64,000 nt of DNA from positions 4,898,001-4,962,000 of the forward strand of contig NZ_CP170554.1 of assembly GCF_042701255.1 (NCBI RefSeq), in the 5' to 3' direction. Made by a program: the position numbers and the translations under genes. Shown here piece by piece: positions 26,581 to 35,172 of the stretch. The DNA is from Tahibacter sp042701255 (GTDB lineage: Bacteria; Pseudomonadota; Gammaproteobacteria; Xanthomonadales; Rhodanobacteraceae). Within the stretch, counting starts at the first letter, position 1; each line of letters opens with the position of its first letter. A model generated the notes under the pieces. The model worked only from the letters and a program-made list of their open reading frames with translations, did no database searches and was not told the origin of the DNA.

Positions 26581-27104
26581 GGCTCCCCTGGAAGCACCTG
26601 AAAGGCTCGTCTTGCTTGTACATCGGATTGCTTGGAGACAACGATACACTCTGGTGCATCTGCACGCGCCAGGCATCAAGTCTCCACGCCATCCTATGGC
26701 AACCGCCGACGGACAGTTCAGCCCCTACTTGGATTCGGTCTACTTGCCACAAACGCGTCTTCCGAATATCGCCAGCTACACACAGGCGCGTCGAGCTGAA
26801 ATGCAATGTGCTTTGCCGGCACCTGTCAACACCGCTGTCGTGAGAGTCGCGACTCTCTCAGTCGGCGATCCCGCTCTCGCACTCTGCATGCGGAATAAGC
26901 TTATCGGGCGAGAAGGATTGCCAGCGGGTTGGCTTGCGGTGAGAAGGATTAGGAGCGGCTCTCTGGTCTCTATAACCATGCCACGGCGTTTGCATCGGCC
27001 TGATCTTTACGGGCGCTCGGCATGGTTGCACCGCAGAGCGCAGCCGGTGACGGGCAAGAGTGGGCCCAGCTTGGCGGCCCAAGCAGAGTGCGCGCGTAGT
27101 TGAG
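26581..27104. other. Intergenic region between J-domain gene and tRNA
   Basis: No convincing gene; open frames show no domain, signal or good ribosome site. A perfect 16-bp palindrome GAGAGTCGCGACTCTC lies at 26842-26857. A 9-bp stretch TGGCGGCCC (27072-27080) repeats the 3' end of the adjacent tRNA at 27105, too short to call an attachment site. Confidence 0.5.
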
Positions 27105-27181
27105 TGGCGGCCCCGATACGATTCGAACGTACGACCTTCCCCTTAGGAGGGGGACGCTCTATCCAGCTGAGCTACGGGGCC
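27105..27181 (-). tRNA. tRNA-Arg (anticodon CCT)
   Basis: 77 nt with encoded CCA. The acceptor stem GGCCCCG pairs with CGGGGCC; D-loop TAGCTCAGCTGGATAGAGC; anticodon loop CTCCTAA giving CCT, reading AGG; T-loop GTTCGAATC. All arms pair. It forms the right-hand edge of the lower-GC block; tRNA genes of this type are common integration sites. Confidence 0.95.
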
Positions 27182-27533
27182 GGAGGGTGTGTGCTTGTGC
27201 GGTACTGATGCCGTGCCGGCGCGGGACGCGGGCGGGGTGCCTTTCGGCACGGCGCGATTCTGGCATGGATGACGCCGGGTCGGCGACAGCTCGGCTTGAC
27301 CGGCTGCAGCGATGCGGCGGTGCTCGCGGCGCTCATGTGGCCCGGCCGCAACGGCCTGATTCGACCATGCGCACGGAGCCAATTCCCCCCGGACCGCCAG
27401 AACCACCACCCCAGGCCGGGCCCACCGCCGGCCGAGGCCGGACGCGATTGCTATAATCGCCGGTCATTTGCGCGCTCCGCGCCGCATCCGCGGCTCGACT
27501 GCCGCGCCCGCCTTCCCAGCATCCGGAGTTCCC
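27182..27533 (+). other. Upstream region of amaB
   Basis: 352 bp with no recognised gene. It carries the amaB promoter near its 3' end. Confidence 0.4.
27449..27457 (+). promoter_or_regulatory. Extended -10 promoter of amaB
   Basis: TGCTATAAT (hexamer TATAAT 27452-27457) is a consensus extended -10. Predicted start near 27464, giving a leader of about 70 nt before the aldehyde dehydrogenase ATG. No clear -35 is present. Confidence 0.6.
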
Positions 27534-29069
27534 ATGTCGCAGCAGATCCTCAAGGCCCTGAACCTGGCCGAGATGAATTCGGGCACCTACCTCGGCAACG
27601 GCGAGTGGTCGACGACCAACGACGCCGGTGTGCTCGAATCGATCAACCCGAGCAACAACGAAGTCATCGCCCGCGTGCATGCGAGCTCGGACGCCGATTA
27701 CGAAACCATCCTCACGCGCGCCCAGGCCGCGTTCAAGATCTGGCGCACGACGCCGGCGCCCAAGCGCGGCGAAGCCATCCGCCTCTGCGGCGAAGCACTG
27801 CGCGAGCACAAGGACGCGCTGGGTTCGCTGGTCGCGCTGGAGATGGGCAAGATCAAGCCCGAAGGCGACGGCGAAGTGCAGGAAATGATCGACATCGCCG
27901 ACTTCGCCGTCGGCCAGTCGCGCATGCTCTACGGCTACACCATGCACTCGGAACGTCCGGGTCACCGCATGTACGAGCAGTGGCATCCGCTGGGCATCGT
28001 CGGCGTGATCTCGGCGTTCAACTTCCCGGTCGCGGTCTGGGCCTGGAATTCGTTCCTGTCGGCGATCTGCGGCAACATCACGATCTGGAAGCCGTCGCCG
28101 AAGACGCCGCTGTCGGCCATCGCCTCGATGCAGATCTGCAACGCCGCGCTCAAGGCCGCCGGCTTCCCGGACATCTTCTTCCTGTTCAACGACGCGCGCA
28201 CCGAGCTCGCGCAGAAGTTCGTCGACGACCACCGCATTCCGCTGATCAGCTTCACCGGCTCGACCCAGGTCGGCCGCCTGGTCGGCGAGCGTGTCGCGCA
28301 GCGCATGGGCCGCTCGCTGCTGGAACTCGGCGGCAACAACGCGATCATCGTCGACGACACCGCCGACCTGAAGCTCGCGATTCCGGGCATCGTGTTTGGC
28401 GCGGTCGGCACGGCCGGCCAGCGCTGCACGACGACGCGCCGCCTGTTCGTGCATGAATCCATCTTCGACGGCGTGCTGAACACGCTGGTCGGCGCCTACA
28501 AGCAGGTCGAAGGCAAGATCGGCGATCCGACCCTGTCCACGACCCTGATGGGTCCGCTGACCGACAAGGCCTCGGTGCAGCGCTACCTCGGCGCGATCGA
28601 GAAGGCCAAGGCGGCCGGCGGCACCGTCGTCACCGGCGGCGCCGCGCTGACCGACCGCCCGGGCAACTTCGTGCTGCCGACCATCATCACGGGCCTGAAG
28701 AACACGGACGACGTGGTGCAGAGCGAGACCTTCGCGCCGATCCTCTACGTGATGCCGTTCAAGAACATCGACGAAGCCATCGGCTTCCAGAACGGCGTGC
28801 CGCAGGGCCTGTCGTCGTCGATCTTCACGCAGAACGTGAAGACGGCCGAAGCCTTCCTGTCGGCGGCCGGTTCGGACTGCGGCATCGCCAACGTCAACAT
28901 CGGCACCTCGGGTGCGGAAATCGGCGGCGCCTTCGGCGGCGAGAAGGAAACCGGCGGCGGCCGCGAGTCCGGCTCGGATGCCTGGAAGGCCTACATGCGC
29001 CGCCAGACCAACACGATCAACTACTCCGACGCGCTGCCGCTGGCCCAGGGCATCAAGTTCGAGTTTTGA
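27534..29069 (+). CDS. amaB: ALDH7-type dehydrogenase (aminoadipate-semialdehyde/piperideine-6-carboxylate)
   Basis: 511 residues. This is the antiquitin/AmaB group of NAD-dependent aldehyde dehydrogenases, which oxidise L-aminoadipate semialdehyde/piperideine-6-carboxylate in lysine breakdown. Visible features: WHPLGIVGVISAFNFPVAVW, the general-base Glu in LLELGGNNA (about residue 264), the catalytic Cys in GTAGQRCTTTRR (about 298) and AFGGEKETGGGRESGSD near the end, which is typical of ALDH7. Length fits the family. GGAG lies just upstream of ATG 27534. It is followed by two hairpins, so it is monocistronic. Substrate assignment is by family only; no other lysine-catabolism gene is adjacent. 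Confidence 0.9.
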   Translation: MSQQILKALNLAEMNSGTYLGNGEWSTTNDAGVLESINPSNNEVIARVHASSDADYETILTRAQAAFKIWRTTPAPKRGEAIRLCGEALREHKDALGSLVALEMGKIKPEGDGEVQEMIDIADFAVGQSRMLYGYTMHSERPGHRMYEQWHPLGIVGVISAFNFPVAVWAWNSFLSAICGNITIWKPSPKTPLSAIASMQICNAALKAAGFPDIFFLFNDARTELAQKFVDDHRIPLISFTGSTQVGRLVGERVAQRMGRSLLELGGNNAIIVDDTADLKLAIPGIVFGAVGTAGQRCTTTRRLFVHESIFDGVLNTLVGAYKQVEGKIGDPTLSTTLMGPLTDKASVQRYLGAIEKAKAAGGTVVTGGAALTDRPGNFVLPTIITGLKNTDDVVQSETFAPILYVMPFKNIDEAIGFQNGVPQGLSSSIFTQNVKTAEAFLSAAGSDCGIANVNIGTSGAEIGGAFGGEKETGGGRESGSDAWKAYMRRQTNTINYSDALPLAQGIKFEF

Positions 29070-29075
29070 GGCATC

Positions 29076-29133
29076 GCGGGAGAGAATCTCCCGCCGCTGC
29101 GCGATACCGACGGGCCGCTTCTGCGGCCCGTCG
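29076..29133 (+). terminator. Double hairpin terminator of amaB
   Basis: Hairpin one is an 8-bp stem (29076-29083/29087-29094, loop GAA). Hairpin two is a perfect 11-bp stem (29108-29118/29123-29133, loop TTCT) followed by a weak T-rich GTCGTTTG. Confidence 0.75.
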
Positions 29134-29159
29134 TCGTTTGCGGGTCGGATTGGTTGGAT

Positions 29160-29392
29160 CGTAGGTTGCCGGTGAGCCGCAGGCGAACCGCAACATCGCG
29201 GTACTCACGCCGCGAAGAACCGTATCGCAGCGATCCCAACGCCAACGAACCTTGTGGGCGACCGCGAGCATCGCTTCGTCAGCCGTTGTTTGCGACGAAG
29301 GCACCGCGATCAGGCATCGCTTCGCCAGCCATTTTTTCGCGGCGAAGACACTTCGATGTTGCGGTTCGCCTGCGGCTCACCGACAACCTACG
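29160..29392. repeat. MITE-like element with 39-bp terminal inverted repeats, copy 1
   Basis: The ends 29160-29198 and 29354-29392 are inverted copies with one mismatch in 39. The 155-bp middle has no gene. A diverged copy of the whole element, sharing internal CGCGAAGAA and AGCGATCCC, lies at 54711-54948. Non-autonomous mobile or REP-type element. Confidence 0.75.
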
Positions 29393-29444
29393 CGCCGGCA
29401 ATCTGCGCGCCGCCATCAGGCGGCGCGCGATCCTTGCATTGCGA

Positions 29445-30794
29445 TCAGAAGCGGAACTGCGCCGAGGCGCCAAGCAGGTTGCCGCTGCTGTCGTAGCTGC
29501 CGTTCAAGCTGTTGCCGGTGGCCGTGCGCGTGCTGATCTGCGCGTCGTTGACGAAGATGTGGCCGTAGCCCAGATCGAAGGCCATGGTGTCGCTTGGGGT
29601 ATAGCCCAGGCCGACCGTGACCCAGCGCCGCGTGCCGTCGGGCACGCGCGGCGTGCGCGTGGAGACCTGCGTCGGCGAACCGTCGACGGCGAAGCCGCCG
29701 CGCAGCACCCAGGTCGGATTGAAGCGGTATTCCATACCGACCGAACCGAACCAGGTGTCCTGCCAGTCGAAGTTCTCGACCGTGCTGGGCTGGGCCGGAT
29801 TGGCGTAGTCGACGACGAGCTGGTTGAACGTGGACCAGCGCGTATAGCCGACGTCGGCGCCGAGGCTGAAGCGATCGTTGAAGGTATGCCACCAGCTCGC
29901 CGTCGCGTTCGCCGGCGTCGTGAAGCCGGCCTTGCCCGGCGTGTCGACGAACACCGCGTTGCCCAGCGCCGGGCTGATCGCGGTCACCGCGGCGGGGACC
30001 TGGAAGCTGGCGTTGCCGGACAGCTTGTGCACGACCTGCGAATGGAAGTTGACGCCGATGCGGTCCTGATCGGTCGGCTTCCAGAGCAGGCCCAGGCCGA
30101 AGCCCCAACCCCAGTCGTCGCCGTCGACACGGCCGAAGCCGTCCTGCGACTGCGGCGGCACCGGCGCGCCGCCGGCGGCGAGAATCGCGCCGAAATCGAT
30201 GGCCTGGGTCAGCTCGGCCTTGGTGCGCTGAGCGACGACGCTGGCGCCGAAGGACAAGGTGTCGCTGAAGCGGTACGACGCCGCTGCGGTCAGATCCACC
30301 GACTGGAACATCGACTTGTAAGCACTGTAGCGGCCGACCCAGCCGCGGTCGTAGTCGGTCTCGAAGCCGTAGGGTGCGCTGACCGAGAAGCCCAGACGCC
30401 AGGCGTCATCGAGCGGCATGATGTAGTACAGCGCGGGAATCGGTTTGGTCACGCCGCCGTCGCCGCCGTTGCCGCCGCTGAGCGGACGTCCCAGTGCGTC
30501 GGTGCCGCTGCCGGAGAATTTGGTGCTGAACTGAACGCCGGTCACGTCGGCCTGGAAGATCGCGCGATCGACTTCGCTCATCGCGGCCGGATTGTTGACG
30601 ACGACGGCCGCATCGTCGGGCGCGGCCGCCGAGCCGGCGAACGCGCGGCCCAGCGCCTTGGCGCTGTTTTCCTTGAGCTGGAACGCGCTCGCAGCGGCCT
30701 GCTGCAGCGGTGCGGCGGCGAGCGCGACGACGACGGCGAGGCTCAGCGCACGCAGGCGGGAAGGACGGGAAAGGTACAACTTTTTATTTGTCAC
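29445..30794 (-). CDS. FadL/OmpP1/TodX-family outer-membrane transporter
   Basis: 449 residues. Signal peptide RALSLAVVVALAAAPLQQAA, then the N-terminal hatch signature SAFQLKENSAKALGRAFAGS and VVNNPAAMSEV of FadL proteins. The rest is an alternating-strand beta-barrel with aromatic girdles, ending ASAQFRF with a terminal Phe, required for outer-membrane assembly. FadL members import long-chain fatty acids or other hydrophobic compounds. Start: GTG 30794 with GGAG 7 nt upstream; no ATG suits the signal peptide. The substrate cannot be read from the sequence. It is monocistronic. Confidence 0.93.
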   Translation of the reverse strand: MTNKKLYLSRPSRLRALSLAVVVALAAAPLQQAAASAFQLKENSAKALGRAFAGSAAAPDDAAVVVNNPAAMSEVDRAIFQADVTGVQFSTKFSGSGTDALGRPLSGGNGGDGGVTKPIPALYYIMPLDDAWRLGFSVSAPYGFETDYDRGWVGRYSAYKSMFQSVDLTAAASYRFSDTLSFGASVVAQRTKAELTQAIDFGAILAAGGAPVPPQSQDGFGRVDGDDWGWGFGLGLLWKPTDQDRIGVNFHSQVVHKLSGNASFQVPAAVTAISPALGNAVFVDTPGKAGFTTPANATASWWHTFNDRFSLGADVGYTRWSTFNQLVVDYANPAQPSTVENFDWQDTWFGSVGMEYRFNPTWVLRGGFAVDGSPTQVSTRTPRVPDGTRRWVTVGLGYTPSDTMAFDLGYGHIFVNDAQISTRTATGNSLNGSYDSSGNLLGASAQFRF

Positions 30795-31164
30795 GGGAAA
30801 GCTCCGTTGTTGGTCCTGACTCCCCCGCGGCGCGAATCCTAGTACGCGCAGCAGCGTTGCGAATCTGCCGCCGTCATCGCCGTTCATGCGGGATACACCC
30901 GATTGCCGCCGGTTCGCAGCACTGCTCCGCCGTGCGACCTAGCGGACTGTCGAAAGACAGACGGAGGAAACCGATCCCGACAGGAATGACACCCGACGTT
31001 GGTCGCATGTGCGAATGGATCGAGGAGATGCGGGCAAGACTTCTCGGCGTCGCTCGATCGGGAAACGGCCACACCCGTTTCCCGAGACCGGCCAGACGGA
31101 CTGGTCCGTGATCCGGCGCTCCATCCGTGGCACGATGCGCGCCCCGCGCTGCCGTTTCGTCCGC

Positions 31165-32196
31165 ATGTATCAGCTCGCCCGCCCGTTCCTGTTCTGCCTC
31201 GACGCCGAGAAAGCGCACGAGCTCGGCCTGAAATCGCTGGAGCTCGCCTGGCGCACGGGGCTGAATCCGCTGCTCGCGACGCGACCGGCGCCGCTGCCGA
31301 CGTCGTTCTGCGGCCTGTCGCTGCCGAATCCGGTCGGACTGGCCGCCGGACTCGACAAGAACGCGGCGCACGTCGATGCGCTGGCCGCGCTGGGCTTCGG
31401 TTTCGTCGAGGTCGGCACGACCACGCCGCGACCGCAGCCTGGCAATCCGCGGCCGCGCATGTTCCGGCTGCCCGAGCACGACGCCATCATCAACCGCCTC
31501 GGCTTCAACAACGCCGGCGTGGACGTGCTCGTGAAGAATGCCGAGGCCGCGCGCTACGGCGGCGTGCTCGGCATCAACATCGGCAAGAACAAGGACACGC
31601 CGAACGAGAACGCAGTCGACGACTATCTCTACTGCCTCGACCGCGTCTATGCGCGCGCGAGCTACGTGACGGTCAACATTTCCTCGCCGAACACGCAGGG
31701 TCTGCGCGACTTGCAGGAAGAGGAAACGCTCAAGCGTTTCATCGCGACCTTGCGCGAGCGTCAGGAAAAACTCGCCGCGCAGCACGGCGCGCGCAAACCC
31801 ATGCTGCTGAAGATCGCGCCGGATCTCGCCGAGAACGAACTCGATGCGATCGCCGAGGTGCTGCTCGCCACCGGCATCGACGGCCTGATCTGCACGAACA
31901 CGACGATCGCGCGCGATGCGGTCGCCGGCCATGCCCACGCGAACGAAGCCGGTGGCTTGTCGGGACGTCCGGTGTTCGCGCGCTCCACGGCCGTGCTCGC
32001 CGGCATGGCGCAGCGGCTGCGGGGCCGGGTTCCGCTGCTCGGTGTCGGCGGCATTCTCGACGGCGCCGATGCGGTCGCGAAGATCGACGCCGGCGCCGGC
32101 GCGGTGCAGATCTACAGCGGCCTGATCTACCGCGGCCCGGCCTTGATCGGCGCCTGCGTGGAAGCACTGCGCGCCGCGCGCGGCGAACGCGCATGA
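31165..32196 (+). CDS. pyrD: Dihydroorotate dehydrogenase (quinone), class 2
   Basis: 343 residues, close to the 336 of E. coli PyrD. It catalyses the fourth step of pyrimidine synthesis, dihydroorotate to orotate, passing electrons to quinone at the inner membrane. Motifs: N-terminal amphipathic YQLARPFLFCLDAEKAH, FMN site VGLAAGLDKNAAHVDAL, catalytic Ser loop VNISSPNTQGLR (about 172-180), LICTNTTIAR and the C-terminal FMN-phosphate loop GVGGI...YSGLIYRGP. I chose ATG 31165 because it begins exactly where the family does; no Shine-Dalgarno is evident. An in-frame ATG at 31135 is an alternative. The stop overlaps the murB start (ATGA). Confidence 0.96.
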   Translation: MYQLARPFLFCLDAEKAHELGLKSLELAWRTGLNPLLATRPAPLPTSFCGLSLPNPVGLAAGLDKNAAHVDALAALGFGFVEVGTTTPRPQPGNPRPRMFRLPEHDAIINRLGFNNAGVDVLVKNAEAARYGGVLGINIGKNKDTPNENAVDDYLYCLDRVYARASYVTVNISSPNTQGLRDLQEEETLKRFIATLRERQEKLAAQHGARKPMLLKIAPDLAENELDAIAEVLLATGIDGLICTNTTIARDAVAGHAHANEAGGLSGRPVFARSTAVLAGMAQRLRGRVPLLGVGGILDGADAVAKIDAGAGAVQIYSGLIYRGPALIGACVEALRAARGERA

Positions 32197-33251
32197 GCGA
32201 GTTCCGCGTCGCACCGGCACGTCTGGACGGCGCCGGCTACAGCATTCTCGAAGACGCGTCGCTGGCCGGCCGCAACACCTTGCGCGTGGCCGCACGCGCG
32301 GCGCTGCTGGTCGATCTGCGCGCGAGCACCGCGCTGGCCGAGGTGCTGGCCTTTCCGCTGATCGCCGGCGCGCCGCTGCTCGTGCTCGGCGAAGGCAGCA
32401 ATCTGCTGCTGACGCGCGACGTGAGCGGTGTCGTGCTGAGCCTGTCCACGCGCGGCATCAGCATCGTCGAGGAACGCGACGGATACGCGCTGGTCCGCGC
32501 CGAGGCCGGCGAGAGCTGGAACGATCTCGTGCACTGGACCCTGGGCCGCGGCCTGGCCGGGCTCGAAAACCTCGCGCTGATTCCGGGCACGGTCGGCGCC
32601 GCACCGATACAGAACATCGGTGCCTACGGCGTGGAGCTGGCCGAGTTCGTCGACAGTGTCGAAGCCTGGGACCGCGACGCCGCGGCGCCGCGCCGCTTCA
32701 GCGCAATCGATTGCGCCTTCGGCTATCGCGACTCGCTGTTCAAGCGCGAGCCGGGCCGCTACATCGTGACCGCACTGAGCCTGCGCCTGCCGCGCACGCC
32801 GGCCCTGCGGCTGGACTATGCCGGCGTGCGCGAAGAACTCGCTGCCATGCACGTCGACGTGCCGACACCGGCACTGGTCGCCGAGGCGATCTCGCGTCTG
32901 CGCCGGCGCAAGCTGCCCGATCCGGCCGTGATCGGCAATGCCGGCAGCTTCTTCAAGAATCCGGTGATCCCGGCCGAACAGGCTGCCGCGCTCAGCGCCG
33001 CACATCCGCAGCTGCCGTCGTGGCCGCAGGGCGAGGACCGGCGCAAGCTGTCGGCGGCCTGGCTGATCGAGCAGGCCGGCTACAAGGGGCGTCGCGACGG
33101 CGACGCGGGCATCGCCGCGCAGCATGCGCTGGTGCTGGTCAATCACGGCCACGCCAGCGGTGCCGAACTCTGGGCCTTCGCCCGGCGCGTGCAGGCCGCC
33201 GTGCTGGAACGCTTCGGCGTGGCATTGGAAGCCGAACCGCGCATCGTCTGA
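32193..33251 (+). CDS. murB: UDP-N-acetylmuramate dehydrogenase (type I)
   Basis: 352 residues, E. coli-like length. It reduces UDP-GlcNAc-enolpyruvate to UDP-MurNAc with NADPH and FAD in peptidoglycan synthesis. FAD-binding motifs: PLLVLGEGSNLLLT (about 66), GLAGLENLALIPGTVGAAPI with QNIGAYG; catalytic-site motif GSFFKNPVI (about 251) carrying the proton-donor serine; C-terminal glutamate in LEAEPRIV. YGVEL and the Tyr loop mark type I. Translationally coupled to pyrD by a 4-nt overlap. Confidence 0.97.
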   Translation: MSEFRVAPARLDGAGYSILEDASLAGRNTLRVAARAALLVDLRASTALAEVLAFPLIAGAPLLVLGEGSNLLLTRDVSGVVLSLSTRGISIVEERDGYALVRAEAGESWNDLVHWTLGRGLAGLENLALIPGTVGAAPIQNIGAYGVELAEFVDSVEAWDRDAAAPRRFSAIDCAFGYRDSLFKREPGRYIVTALSLRLPRTPALRLDYAGVREELAAMHVDVPTPALVAEAISRLRRRKLPDPAVIGNAGSFFKNPVIPAEQAAALSAAHPQLPSWPQGEDRRKLSAAWLIEQAGYKGRRDGDAGIAAQHALVLVNHGHASGAELWAFARRVQAAVLERFGVALEAEPRIV

Positions 33252-33365
33252 CGGGCCGCGATTACCGCCCGTCCACGACTTCCGTCGAACTGGGAGCGCA
33301 GTCACGACATACACATGCGCACGGTTTAACCTGAGCGGGTTTGCTCCCCCCGTTCCGGAGTTTCG

Positions 33366-35162
33366 ATGGCCAGCGCATTCGCAAGCCAGGTTCTGAGCCG
33401 CCGTCAGCTGATCCAATCCCTCGCCGCGGCGATCGGCGTCGTCGATCCGGCCGCGATGCGCCGGCCCGGCAAGGCCGCAGTACAGACACCCGAACACGCG
33501 CCGAGCCCTGCGCTCGCGACGCCGCCCGGCCCGGTACGCTGGCTGCAGAAGGCGACGTTCGGCTACAACTTTTTCGACAATATCGCGCTCGCTCAGCTGC
33601 CTGGCGGCAGCGACGATGCGCGCTGGACGAACTGGGTCGCCGCGCAGCTGAATCCGACCGCCATCGACGACAGCGCCTGCGACGCGCGCATCGCCGCGGC
33701 CGGCTTCACGACCCTGGGCAAGACCCTGCCGCAGCTCTGGAGCCAGCACCACGGCAATACCGCCAACTACACCGTGCGCATGCAGCCGATCGCCGAGATC
33801 GAATGCGCGACGACGATCCGCGCGGTGTATTCCAAGCGCCAGCTGTTCGAGGTCATGACCGACTTCTGGCACGACCACTTCAGCACCTACGGCTGGGACT
33901 ACGACGCCGGCCCGCTGTTCGTGCACTACGACCGCGACGTGATACGGCCGAACGTGTTCGGCAATTTCCGCACGATGCTCGAGGCCGTGGCCCGGTCGAC
34001 CACGATGATGTACTACCTCGATCTCTACGCGAGCACGGTGGCCGGCCCGAACGAGAACTACGCGCGCGAGCTCATCGAGCTGCATACGCTCGGCGCGGAG
34101 AACTACGCCGGCGTCATGGACCCGACCGATCCTTCGCTGCCGACCGGCATCATCGGCGACGGTCTCGCCGCACGGCTCAAATACGTCGACGAGGACGTCT
34201 ACGAAGCCACGCGCGCCCTGACCGGCTGGACGATCAAGAACGGCCACTGGCAGTTCCCCGCCGACAACGACGGCACCTTCGTGTTCCGCGATTCGGCCGA
34301 ATGGCATGACCGCTTCACGAAATACGTGCTCAACCGCCGCTTCGCGCCGGACCAGGGCCAGCAGGACGGGTTCAGGCTGTTCGACCTGCTCGCCGCGCAT
34401 TCGGGCACGGCCACGTTCATCGCGCGCAAGCTGTGCCGCCGCTTCATCGGCGACGATCCGCCGCCGGCGCTGGTCGCGAGCATCGCGCAGCTGTTCCAGA
34501 ACACCTGGCAGGCGCCGGACCAGCTCAAGCAGGTCACTCAGGCGCTGCTGACCAGCAGCGAGTTCAAGAACGCCTGGGGCACCAAGATCAAGCGGCCGTT
34601 CAACGCACTGACCGGCGCGCTGCGCGGCACCTTCGCCGAGTTCACGCCGACCCTGGCGACCTACGGCACCGACTGGTCGACCAAGGACGAGATCAACTCG
34701 CGCCTGCAGCAGGCCGGCCAGCGCAAGTTCTACTGGCCCGCGCCGAACGGCTATCCGGACCGCGCCTCGGCCTGGGCCAGCAGCGGCAGTCTGGCCATGA
34801 CCTGGAAGATGCTCGTGCGTCTGACCGAGATCCATCGCGAAGTCGGCTACGACGGTGCGCGGCCCTACGTCATCGACGTGCTCGGCATCACCACCACGGC
34901 GGCGTTTCCGAACGCGGCCGATCGCACCGCGGCAAACATCGTCGGCTACTGGTGCGACATGATCCTCGGCTTCCGCCCCGAGCCGGTCTATACCAAGGCC
35001 GTCGATTTCCTGCGCCAGAACGCGGCACCGGCCGAGGCGCTGAACTTGAACGAGGCCTGGGCCGGCGGTGCCACGCCGAATCTCAAGAATCACTACACCC
35101 AGTCGCGCCTGCGCTCCACCGTCGCGCTGATCCTGTGCAGCCCCGACGCCCTGCGCCGCTGA
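33366..35162 (+). CDS. DUF1800 protein, Tat-exported
   Basis: 598 residues. Starts with a twin-arginine-like signal (SRRQLIQSLAAAIGV). The body is a DUF1800 domain: VRWLQKATFGY, MTDFWHDHFST, ENYARELIELHTLGA, FIARKLCRRFIGDDP and TKIKRPFNALTGAL. DUF1800 proteins are almost always encoded beside DUF1501 genes, as here, where the next gene begins 10 bp after the stop. The pair is exported together; the function is not established, though links to extracellular polymers have been proposed. Confidence 0.9.
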   Translation: MASAFASQVLSRRQLIQSLAAAIGVVDPAAMRRPGKAAVQTPEHAPSPALATPPGPVRWLQKATFGYNFFDNIALAQLPGGSDDARWTNWVAAQLNPTAIDDSACDARIAAAGFTTLGKTLPQLWSQHHGNTANYTVRMQPIAEIECATTIRAVYSKRQLFEVMTDFWHDHFSTYGWDYDAGPLFVHYDRDVIRPNVFGNFRTMLEAVARSTTMMYYLDLYASTVAGPNENYARELIELHTLGAENYAGVMDPTDPSLPTGIIGDGLAARLKYVDEDVYEATRALTGWTIKNGHWQFPADNDGTFVFRDSAEWHDRFTKYVLNRRFAPDQGQQDGFRLFDLLAAHSGTATFIARKLCRRFIGDDPPPALVASIAQLFQNTWQAPDQLKQVTQALLTSSEFKNAWGTKIKRPFNALTGALRGTFAEFTPTLATYGTDWSTKDEINSRLQQAGQRKFYWPAPNGYPDRASAWASSGSLAMTWKMLVRLTEIHREVGYDGARPYVIDVLGITTTAAFPNAADRTAANIVGYWCDMILGFRPEPVYTKAVDFLRQNAAPAEALNLNEAWAGGATPNLKNHYTQSRLRSTVALILCSPDALRR

Positions 35163-35172
35163 GGAGAGCCCC

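Noticed and set aside
26581..27103. Open frame of 174 codons before the tRNA
   Set aside because: No ribosome site, no domain and no coding-like composition; it runs through the palindrome and the tRNA-proximal repeat.
27072..27113. TGGCGGCCC direct repeat at the tRNA 3' end as an attachment site
   Set aside because: Only 9 bp, 33 bp apart and in high-GC sequence; chance is likely and no integrase is present.
20300..27200. Whole accessory region as a prophage
   Set aside because: No integrase, capsid, tail, terminase or lysis genes; only the C4-like cassette recalls a phage circuit.
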